A stretch of 64,000 nt of DNA. It comes from CAMAXB01 sp964476565. GTDB lineage: Bacteria > Verrucomicrobiota > Verrucomicrobiia > Opitutales > Opitutaceae. Both the position numbers and the translations under genes were made by a program. Of the stretch, positions 54,180 through 64,000 are shown one piece after another. How positions within the stretch are numbered: position 1 is the first letter of the stretch; each line of letters starts with the position of its first letter. The stretch lies in the NCBI GenBank assembly GCA_964476565.1, contig CAYZBG010000008.1:26945-90944 (forward strand), in the 5' to 3' direction. The notes beneath the pieces were generated by a model. It saw only the letters and a program-made list of their open reading frames with translations. It ran no database searches and was not told the DNA's origin.

Positions 54180-56096
54180 TCAGGCCTTCTCGAGGGTCTG
54201 CTGCAGCGTCACGAGCAGGGTCTCGGCCGTGTACGGCTTGGCCAGGAAATGGCGGACGCCGAGGCGGGTGGCCTTGGCCATCTGGTCTCCCGCGTCAAGG
54301 CCGCTGGCCGCGATGATGCGCACCGACGGAGTGATGCGCTTGAGGGCGGTGATCAAAGTGGAACCGTCCATCACGGGCATCATCAGGTCGGTCAGGACCA
54401 CGCTGACGTCGTTGCGGTGGAGCGCATACAGGCCCACGGCTTCGCTGCCGTCCTGTGCCGTGATCACACGGTAGCCGTTTCGCTCCAGCGTGTCGCGGGT
54501 CACGCCGGTGACGGCCGTCTCGTCATCGACCACCAGCACGAGTTCGCCCGAGCCTTGCGGCAGGAACGGCGGGGTCGACGCGCTGGTCGGCGTTGGCCGG
54601 ACCTCGCCGGTGGCCGGCAGGAAGACCTCGAAGCGCGAGCCATCGCCGGGCTCGCTGGTGACATTGAGGTAGCCGCCATGGCTGCGAACGATGCCGAGGC
54701 TGGTCGCGAGCCCGAGTCCGGTGCCCTTGCCCTGCTCCTTGGTCGTGAAGAAGGGATCGAAAATCCGCTCCAGTTGATGCTTCGGAATTCCTTCTCCGGT
54801 ATCGGTGACGCAGACTTTCACGTAGTGACCGACGGGCACCGCATGTTGCGTGGCGGCATAGGGACCATCGACGGCGACGGAGGTGGCCGAAAGCACCAGC
54901 TGACCGCCCCGCGGCAGGGCGTCGCGGGCGTTCACGCAGAGGTTCAACAACACCTGGCTGAGCTGCGTCGGGTCGCCTGTCACCAGAGGCAGGTGCGAAG
55001 GGACGTCCGTGATGATTTCGATGTTCTTGGGAAACGAGTTGGTGGCGATGCTCACCACCTCGGCAATAACGTGGCCCAGATGAACGGCGACCCTGGCGCC
55101 TTCGACCCCACGGGCGAACGAGAGGACCTGTTTGACAAGATCGGTGCCGCGGCGGGCGCTCTTTTCGATGTTCTTGAGGACGCGGTTGGCCTCGGGATCT
55201 AGGGCACCCTGCTTGAGCAGGTCGACGCCCATGACGATCGGGGCGAGGACATTGTTGAGGTCATGCGCGATTCCGCCCGCGAGGGTTCCGATGCTCTCCA
55301 GCCGTTGAATGCGGAGCAGACGCGCGTCCATAGCCTTGCGCTCGGTGATGTCCTGCAGGGCGCCGTGGACCCGGGTGACCGCGCCGCGCGGGTCGCGCAC
55401 GGCTTCGCCGATCAGGCGCACCGACACCGGCTGGCCGGCGGCTGTGACCAACTGGGCCTCGAGGTCGAAGGCGGTGCCGTCGCGGATGCAACGGTTGAAG
55501 GCATCCTCCACCACGAGCCGGGAATCCTTGGTGTAGGCGGCGGTGAAGTCGCCCAGCGGCGGCCGGGAACCCGGGGGCAGACCGTGCAACGCGCAGACTT
55601 CGTCGGACAACTCCATGTCGGCAGCCGGCAGGTCCACGGCCCAGCCTCCCAGGCGGGCGAAGCGCCCCGCGAGCCGGAGCAGCGATTCGTTGGTGCGGCG
55701 GCGTTTCTGATCGCGCGCCTCCTGCAGAGCGCGGCGCACTGCGGGCACGAAGCGTTCCATCCGTTGTTTCAGCAGGTAGTCGGTGGCGCCGAGGTGGAGG
55801 CACTTCACCGCCTCCTCCTCGTCAATCGAACCGGACACCACGATCACGGGCACCTCTGGCTGCCGTTCGCGGATGAGCTTGAGCGCGGAAAGTCCGTCGA
55901 AGCCCGGCAGGTTGTAATCGCACAGCACGAGGTCGAAGCGTTCGGACAGGGCGGCGTGGAGCGCGTCGCGACTGTCCACCAGCACCACCTCCGGGCGAAG
56001 GCCTTCGGCGTCGAGGCGGTCGTGGATGTAGCGAGCATCGGTCGGGCTGTCTTCGAGATGCAGCAGCCGAAAAAGGCGGGAGGGCGTGTCGGACAT
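54180..56096 (-). CDS. Hybrid sensor kinase: receiver, PAS, HisKA, HATPase, receiver
   Basis: A 638-residue cytoplasmic signalling protein without membrane helices. Domains in order: receiver with Asp60 (LCDYNLPGFDG, about 1-125), PAS with a PAC-like end (about 150-255, GALQDITERKAM), HisKA with His278 (GGIAHDLNN), HATPase with NARDALPRGG and DTGEGIPKHQL, and a C-terminal receiver (about 515-635, VVLTDLMMPVMDG). The HisKA type is the NtrB-like one. It is last in a leftward signalling cluster, 11 bp after the small response regulator. Confidence 0.9.
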   Translation of the reverse strand: MSDTPSRLFRLLHLEDSPTDARYIHDRLDAEGLRPEVVLVDSRDALHAALSERFDLVLCDYNLPGFDGLSALKLIRERQPEVPVIVVSGSIDEEEAVKCLHLGATDYLLKQRMERFVPAVRRALQEARDQKRRRTNESLLRLAGRFARLGGWAVDLPAADMELSDEVCALHGLPPGSRPPLGDFTAAYTKDSRLVVEDAFNRCIRDGTAFDLEAQLVTAAGQPVSVRLIGEAVRDPRGAVTRVHGALQDITERKAMDARLLRIQRLESIGTLAGGIAHDLNNVLAPIVMGVDLLKQGALDPEANRVLKNIEKSARRGTDLVKQVLSFARGVEGARVAVHLGHVIAEVVSIATNSFPKNIEIITDVPSHLPLVTGDPTQLSQVLLNLCVNARDALPRGGQLVLSATSVAVDGPYAATQHAVPVGHYVKVCVTDTGEGIPKHQLERIFDPFFTTKEQGKGTGLGLATSLGIVRSHGGYLNVTSEPGDGSRFEVFLPATGEVRPTPTSASTPPFLPQGSGELVLVVDDETAVTGVTRDTLERNGYRVITAQDGSEAVGLYALHRNDVSVVLTDLMMPVMDGSTLITALKRITPSVRIIAASGLDAGDQMAKATRLGVRHFLAKPYTAETLLVTLQQTLEKA

Positions 56097-56107
56097 GGCA
56101 GCAGCGG

Positions 56108-56551
56108 CTAGAGCCGGGAGGCAGGCGGTGGTTCGTTGAGCAAAGCCCAGAAGGCGCCGAGCTGGCGCACTGCCTCCAGAAATTCCTGGAAGCGGACCGG
56201 TTTCACCACGTAGGCGTTGGCCCCGGATTCGTAGCTGCGCACGAGGTCACTCTCCTCCCGTGACGACGTCATCACCACGATCGGAATGGCCCGCAGGGCC
56301 GGGTCCCCCTTGAGCACGCGCAGCACTTCGAGGCCGTCCATTCGCGGCATCTTGAGGTCGAGCAGAATGACGGCGGGGAGGCCTTCGGGCCGCCCCGCGA
56401 AGTCGCCGCGGCGGTAAAGGTAATCCAGTGCCTCCACCCCGTCGCGCAGGGGTACGACCTCGTTGGCGAGGTTGTGGGATGCGAGGGCCTCAAGGGCCAT
56501 CTCGCGATCGCGTTCGCTGTCGTCGACGAGGAGGATTCGTTTCAGGGGCAT
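56108..56551 (-). CDS. Single-domain response regulator (phytochrome-regulator type)
   Basis: A 147-residue stand-alone receiver. It has the acidic pair Asp10-Asp11, phospho-Asp65 (VILLDLKMPRMDG), Thr in VVMTSSRE and Lys in YVVKPVRF. The extended loop before the phosphorylation site (YLYRRGDFAGRPEGLP) is a mark of Rcp1-like regulators paired with phytochrome-type or membrane kinases. The gene begins 10 bp inside the upstream histidine kinase gene, and the next sensor kinase follows 11 bp later, so all three are likely one transcript. Confidence 0.92.
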   Translation of the reverse strand: MPLKRILLVDDSERDREMALEALASHNLANEVVPLRDGVEALDYLYRRGDFAGRPEGLPAVILLDLKMPRMDGLEVLRVLKGDPALRAIPIVVMTSSREESDLVRSYESGANAYVVKPVRFQEFLEAVRQLGAFWALLNEPPPASRL

Positions 56552-58560
56552 GGTTGCAAAGGCAAGGTGGCGGGTTCCGGCTCCGCGGGTTTCAGGGTGA
56601 AGAAAAACGTCGCGCCGCGGCCGGGTTCGCCTTCGGCCCAGACCCGGCCGCCGTGGCGTGCGATCACGCGGCGGACGATGGCGAGCCCGATGCCCGTGCC
56701 TTCGAACTCGTCCGCCCGGTGCAGGCGCTGGAAGACGCCGAAGAGTTTGTCGACGTAGCGCATGTCGAAGCCCGCACCGTCGTCGCGCACGAAAAACGTG
56801 CGAAACCCGAGGTCTCCCTCCCGCATCCCGATCTCGATCGTGGCGGAAGGTTTCCGGCGGGTGTACTTGAGGGCGTTGCCGATGAGATTGACGAGCACCT
56901 GCCGCAACATCGCCGCGTCGCCTTGGACTTCGGGCAGATCGGCGATGGACCAGGTGAGGGAGCGGCCGCGGGTGAGCATCTCGAGGCCGGCGATCGTTTC
57001 GTGCACCAGCGGCAGCAGGGCCACCCGTCCCGGCCGCAGCTCGCTGCGACCCATGCGCGAAAAGGCGAGCAGATCGTCGATCAGGCGCCCCATCTCCTCG
57101 GCGGCCTGGCTGATCGTGCGCAGGTAACGTTCGGGCTTCTCGGCCAGCTGTCCGCGGGTGGCGGCAGCGAGCATCTCCGCATAGCCCTGGATGTGGCGCA
57201 ACGGCGCGCGCAGGTCGTGCGAGACCGAATACGAAAACGCCTCCAGCTCGCGGTTGGCTTCTTCGAGCTGGCGGGCGCGCAAACGAAGGTCGTCGTTCAG
57301 GGTGCGGATGGCCTCGGCGGCGGCGCGCTCGTCGGTCACGTCGTGTCCGGTCGCGTAGAACAGCCCTTCTTCGGGCGCAAATTGGATCTTCCACGAGATC
57401 CATGCGTGGGAGCCGTCATGGCGGACATGACGGTTCTCCAGATGCAAAGTGGCCCCGCCTTGGGCGAGGCGGGCGAGCTCGACGTCCAGCCGGTCGCGGT
57501 CGTCGGGGTGCACCCAGGCGCGCCAAGGGAGGGCGAGCAGTGCATCCGTCGGGTGGCCCAGCGTTGCGGTAAACGCCGGGTTGACGCGACGGAACACCCC
57601 GTCACGCGTTGCGATCGCCAGCAGGTCGAGCGATAGACTGAAGAAACGTTCGCGTTCGGCCTCCTCGCGCCGACGAGCGAGATCGGTCCGATGCAGGGAG
57701 CGACCGGCCAGCACGATAAGCCCTCCGACCAGGGCAATGCTGCCGCTGGTGAACAGCGCCACGCCGAGTTCCGTACCGTAATAGCCCCGCTTCTCGCCTT
57801 CGAGGCGTACCCACCCGACCATGAAGAAGACCGTCACCATCCCGGGCAGCAGCCGCCGCACGAGGGTGCCGCCCGGGCTGTCGCTGGTGAACAGTCCCAT
57901 GATTCCGTCCTGCGGCCGGGCGGCGAGGGTGCCCAAGGCGAGCACGTGAAACAGCGCCGCGGTGTGCAGGGCCATCGGAATGAAGGCCGCGAAACCGTAC
58001 AACCAGCGCACGCCGTAGGCATAACCCATCAACGCGAGCAAGGAGATCAGGGCGACCGCCACGGCCAGCAATTGGCCCGGGCGTCCGCCGCGCGGCCCGG
58101 CCCGATCGATCGTAAGCAGGGCGCCGCCCAGCAGGAGGAAGTTAAGCGCCGTGTTGGGCGCCATCCGGTTGGGCATCGTCGTGCCATCGAGCTCGAGTTT
58201 GGCACTGTAAAGCAGCTGATCAATCGGCGGGTGGATCAGGCCAAGGTAACTGAGCACCTTGGTGAGGCCGATCACCGCCACCGCGGCGGCGGCTAGCTGG
58301 CCGGCCCGGCGCGCGGTACCCGGGACGGCGGCGCCGGGGGGATGCCGGAGCAGCCACAGACTGACGCCGGCCAACATGAAGGCGACGGCCGTCAGCGGGT
58401 TCATGGAAACGAGACCCGGCACGATACGCTTGAGGCGGTCGACGTCGGCTTGCCAGCCCACCAGTACGGCGGCCCCGCATCCAATCGCAATCCATCCGGC
58501 CGCCGATGCGAACTGGGGCAGCCGGGCGTGCAACCAGGACGGTTTGGGCTCGAACGTCAC
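56542..58560 (-). CDS. Membrane histidine kinase with MASE1-like sensor and PAS domain
   Basis: A kinase of 672 residues. The N-terminal half has about eight membrane helices (residues 15-240), followed by a PAS domain (about 255-375, DVTDERAAAEAI) and a phytochrome-type HisKA (EAFSYSVSHDLRAPLRHIQGY) with HATPase blocks NLIGNALKYTRRK and GTGIGLAIVRRVIARHGG. The start is the GTG at 58558-58560, because GGAGGT lies six bases upstream and the residues before it are not conserved; an ATG at 58644 would add about 28 residues. It precedes a response regulator with a 10-bp overlap, and the pair probably forms a signalling unit. Confidence 0.85.
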   Translation of the reverse strand: MTFEPKPSWLHARLPQFASAAGWIAIGCGAAVLVGWQADVDRLKRIVPGLVSMNPLTAVAFMLAGVSLWLLRHPPGAAVPGTARRAGQLAAAAVAVIGLTKVLSYLGLIHPPIDQLLYSAKLELDGTTMPNRMAPNTALNFLLLGGALLTIDRAGPRGGRPGQLLAVAVALISLLALMGYAYGVRWLYGFAAFIPMALHTAALFHVLALGTLAARPQDGIMGLFTSDSPGGTLVRRLLPGMVTVFFMVGWVRLEGEKRGYYGTELGVALFTSGSIALVGGLIVLAGRSLHRTDLARRREEAERERFFSLSLDLLAIATRDGVFRRVNPAFTATLGHPTDALLALPWRAWVHPDDRDRLDVELARLAQGGATLHLENRHVRHDGSHAWISWKIQFAPEEGLFYATGHDVTDERAAAEAIRTLNDDLRLRARQLEEANRELEAFSYSVSHDLRAPLRHIQGYAEMLAAATRGQLAEKPERYLRTISQAAEEMGRLIDDLLAFSRMGRSELRPGRVALLPLVHETIAGLEMLTRGRSLTWSIADLPEVQGDAAMLRQVLVNLIGNALKYTRRKPSATIEIGMREGDLGFRTFFVRDDGAGFDMRYVDKLFGVFQRLHRADEFEGTGIGLAIVRRVIARHGGRVWAEGEPGRGATFFFTLKPAEPEPATLPLQPCP

Positions 58561-58901
58561 GGTACGACCTCCAGGAGCGTTGAACCAGCCTTCCCGACCA
58601 CGCGGGATCGGCAGCGCGGCCACCGGCAGCCCCAAGAGGGCCATCGCCGACGCCGCAGGGCAGGTGGGAAGTCTTTCACCGTTGGGAGGATCGAAAGCTG
58701 AAGCGCGCGGGCGGCTGGGGTGACCGCACCGAGAAAGCTGTATGCCGTCGCGCCGCGGTGTGGCAAGTGCGGGCTGCACGATGCACGATCGACGCCTCGT
58801 CGCGGCCGCGTTGACTGATCGACGGGCCAAAAGCCGCGTCATCCGGCTTTCCCGCTTGCCGCACGTCAACCACGGCCCAAACCTCGCCCAAATCTACGTC
58901 C
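58561..58901. other. 341-bp divergent intergenic region, no gene seen
   Basis: This is the longest gene-free stretch in the window, between the leftward kinase and rightward carB. I see no open frame with family signal, no tRNA and no riboswitch I can name. A GCACGAT direct repeat occurs at about 58776-58789. It presumably carries both promoters. Confidence 0.5.
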
Positions 58902-62138
<3,237 letters not shown>

Positions 62139-62148
62139 GGTCGCCGTC

Positions 62149-63117
62149 ATGCTCGCGCTGCGCATCCACGCCCACGGCGGTCCGGAAAACATCGTCGCAG
62201 AAGACATTCCGGTGCCGGCTCCCGGACCGGGTGAACTGCGCATCAGAGTTGCGGCCGCGGGTATCAACTACATTGATACGTACAAGCGCGGCGGTCTCTA
62301 CCCGGTGCCCCTGCCGCACACCCTCGGCCAGGAGGCAGCGGGCACGGTCACGGCGGTCGGCCCGGGCGTGATCGGCTTCGCGGTGGGCGACCGGGTCGCA
62401 TCGGCCGCGGCCATCGGAGCCTACGCCGCCGAGGCCCTGCTGCCGGCGGCGCAGACTGTGCCCGTGCCCGCCGGGGTGACGCTCGAGCAGGCCGCTGCCG
62501 TTCTCCTTCAGGGTTTGACCGCGCATTATCTCGCGGTGGACACGTTCCCGCTCGGTCCGGGTCATTCGGCCCTCGTGCACGCCGCCGCCGGCGGGGTGGG
62601 GCTGTTACTGGTGCAGATCGCGAAGCGGCGCGGCGCGCGGGTGATCGCGACCGTCGGCACGGAGGCCAAGGCCGCGCTGGCCCGCGAGGCGGGCGCTGAC
62701 GATGTCTGTGTGTATTCACGGGACAACTTCACCGCCGCCGCGCGTACGTTCACCGGCGGCCGGGGCGTCGATGTGGTCTACGATGGCGTGGGCAAGGCCA
62801 CCTTCGAAGGGTCGCTCGACAGCCTGCGGCCGCGTGGCGTCATGGTCTCGTTTGGGAATGCCAGCGGTCCGGTGGCGCCGTTTGCCCCGCTGCTCCTTTC
62901 GCAAAAGGGCTCGCTCTTCTTCACCCGGCCCACGCTGGCGCACTACACGCGGACCAGCGAGGAGCTGCGCGCCCGCACGAACGATCTGTTTGGCTGGATT
63001 GCGGCCGGCCAGCTCAAGGTTCGGGTGGGGGCAACCTATCCTCTGTCCGCGGCAGCCGAGGCGCAGCGCGCCCTCGAAAGCCGTGCCACCACCGGCAAGG
63101 TGCTGCTGGTCCCGTGA
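62149..63117 (+). CDS. NADPH:quinone oxidoreductase (zinc-independent MDR family)
   Basis: A 322-residue medium-chain reductase without the structural zinc Cys set, matching QOR (zeta-crystallin-type) enzymes. It has ALRIHAHGGPENI, AAGINYIDTYKRGGLYPVPLPHTLGQEAAG, the cofactor loop HAAAGGVGLLLVQIAKRRGA and DVVYDGVGKATFEGSLDSL. Such enzymes reduce quinones or alkenals with NADPH. The ATG at 62149 is preferred over one at 62122, which lies inside carB, because GAGG lies about seven bases before it. Its stop overlaps or abuts the purU start. Confidence 0.9.
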   Translation: MLALRIHAHGGPENIVAEDIPVPAPGPGELRIRVAAAGINYIDTYKRGGLYPVPLPHTLGQEAAGTVTAVGPGVIGFAVGDRVASAAAIGAYAAEALLPAAQTVPVPAGVTLEQAAAVLLQGLTAHYLAVDTFPLGPGHSALVHAAAGGVGLLLVQIAKRRGARVIATVGTEAKAALAREAGADDVCVYSRDNFTAAARTFTGGRGVDVVYDGVGKATFEGSLDSLRPRGVMVSFGNASGPVAPFAPLLLSQKGSLFFTRPTLAHYTRTSEELRARTNDLFGWIAAGQLKVRVGATYPLSAAAEAQRALESRATTGKVLLVP

Positions 63118-63128
63118 TTCTGCCGGCC

Positions 63129-63986
63129 ATGGAGAACGCGCCGACCCTTACCGCCCTCCTGCACGGTCCCGACCAGCCGGGACTGGTGGCGCGCGTGTCC
63201 GGTTGGATTTTTGAGCGCGGTGGCAACATCCTCCACGCCGACCAGCACCGCGACATGGAGGCCGGGGTGTTTTTTCAGCGGGTCGAATGGATTCCGCCGG
63301 CCGACACCGATCTGGCTGCCGCGGCGGCGGGTTTTCGCTCCTTTGCCTCCACCCTGGGCATGCAGGCCCGCGTGGCGAGTTCGCGGCACCGGCCGCGGGT
63401 CGCGGTCTTCGTTTCCAAGGCGGATCACTGCTTTCACGATTTGATTCTGCGCTGGAAGGCCGGTGATTTCGCCTGCGATTTGGTGGCCATCGTTTCCAAC
63501 CATCCGGATCTCGGCCGGGCGGCGGAAAGCTACGGCCTGCCGTTTCACGTCATCCCGGTGACGGGGGCGACCAAGCCCGCAGCCGAGGCTCGCCAGCTTG
63601 CGCTGCTTCAGGAGCTCAAGGTCGAACTCGTCATCCTCGCCCGCTACATGCAGGTGCTGTCGGAGGATTTTCTGAAGGCCTTTGCCCGGCCGGTGATCAA
63701 TATCCACCACTCGTTCCTCCCTGCCTTCGCCGGTGGACGGCCGTATCATCAGGCTCACGAGCGCGGGGTGAAGCTGATCGGTGCCACCGCGCACTACGCC
63801 ACGCCGGTGCTCGACGACGGTCCGATCATCCAGCAGGACGTCGCCCGGGTCACGCACCGCCACAGCGTCGAGGACCTGATCCGCAAGGGGCGGGACCTCG
63901 AGAAGGTGGTCCTTGCCCAGGCGGTGCAGTGGCACCTCGGCAACCGCGTCCTCGTCTACGGCAACAAGACGGTCGTCTTCGACTGA
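63129..63986 (+). CDS. purU: Formyltetrahydrofolate deformylase
   Basis: A 285-residue enzyme hydrolysing 10-formyltetrahydrofolate to formate and tetrahydrofolate. An N-terminal ACT domain (LLHGPDQPGLVARVSGWIFE, about 1-80) is followed by a formyltransferase fold with RYMQVLS and the catalytic NIHHSFLPAFAGGRPYHQAHERGVKLIGATAHY and Asp in PVLDDGPIIQQDV. A GTG at 63114 overlapping the upstream TGA (63115-63117) is an alternative start. It probably shares a transcript with carB and the quinone reductase. Its stop is 14 bp from the window edge. Confidence 0.93.
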   Translation: MENAPTLTALLHGPDQPGLVARVSGWIFERGGNILHADQHRDMEAGVFFQRVEWIPPADTDLAAAAAGFRSFASTLGMQARVASSRHRPRVAVFVSKADHCFHDLILRWKAGDFACDLVAIVSNHPDLGRAAESYGLPFHVIPVTGATKPAAEARQLALLQELKVELVILARYMQVLSEDFLKAFARPVINIHHSFLPAFAGGRPYHQAHERGVKLIGATAHYATPVLDDGPIIQQDVARVTHRHSVEDLIRKGRDLEKVVLAQAVQWHLGNRVLVYGNKTVVFD

Positions 63987-64000
63987 GCGGCCGGGATTGC

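Noticed and set aside
54120..54180. Frameshift explaining the cut-off helix-turn-helix
   Set aside because: Neither other frame past 54150 gives a Fis-type recognition helix, so a simple indel does not explain it.
58641..58780. Riboswitch (c-di-GMP or similar) upstream of the membrane kinase
   Set aside because: GC-rich foldable sequence only; I could not match the conserved core of any riboswitch class.

Overview
This is a 64 kb stretch of a high-GC chromosome carrying about 56 protein genes and one tRNA. The lineage is most likely Verrucomicrobiota, family Opitutaceae or close. This is inferred from the gene mix: ThuA-domain and Tat-exported TIM-barrel proteins, several Gfo/Idh/MocA oxidoreductases, a secreted metalloprotease with Ig-like and glycine-rich C-terminal sorting regions, NrfH/NrfA, an orphan four-helix-bundle S23 gene, and a two-gene membrane/coiled-coil unit of unknown function. 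No phage, insertion sequence, CRISPR array or rRNA operon was seen.

Layout. 1-1.8 kb: an RND efflux operon (permease cut by the window edge, lipoprotein adaptor, DUF2892 protein) divergent from an ArsR regulator, with an operator-like palindrome between them. 1.8-7.4 kb: MetW-like methyltransferase, a degenerate P-loop protein, KDPG aldolase, an AEC transporter, a dienelactone hydrolase family protein and an aldo/keto reductase. 7.5-13.7 kb: malate dehydrogenase, DAHP synthase with a structured leader, YgfZ, the nrfHA nitrite reductase genes and an FAH-family hydrolase. 13.8-23.4 kb: mostly exported proteins, including an exported methyltransferase, ThuA, a TIM-barrel protein, a metalloprotease, DsbD and a PL6 polysaccharide lyase. 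23.4-30 kb: fumarase, SDR and FAH-family hydrolase interrupted by a 432-bp S23 cassette, then Gfo/Idh/MocA and KdsD. 30-34.3 kb: LysM lipoprotein, HemN and the sufU-sufS pair. 34.3-37 kb: a type III polyketide synthase cluster. 37-45.4 kb: cobalamin adenosyltransferase, Gfo/Idh/MocA, peptide deformylase, the unknown membrane/coiled-coil pair, glycogen synthase, a HAD phosphatase and HPF. 45.4-51.5 kb: Tex, a three-gene sugar-acid operon with KDG kinase, and tRNA-Gly. 51.6-58.6 kb: a PilC/GspF protein, a degenerate sigma-54-activator-like response regulator and a two-component cluster. 58.9-64 kb: carB, a quinone oxidoreductase and purU.

Themes. Carbon metabolism points to use of polysaccharides and sugar acids: PL6 lyase, KDG kinase and KDPG aldolase could form an alginate or uronate to pyruvate route, although the genes are scattered. 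The SDR plus FAH-family pair resembles the last steps of deoxy-sugar acid breakdown. Respiratory nitrite ammonification and oxygen-independent haem synthesis point to anaerobic or microaerobic growth. The items most worth a second look are the inverted-repeat-bounded S23 cassette inserted exactly between two operon genes, the degenerate NtrC-like regulator, the type III PKS triad, the unknown membrane/coiled-coil pair, and the palindromic intergenic repeats.
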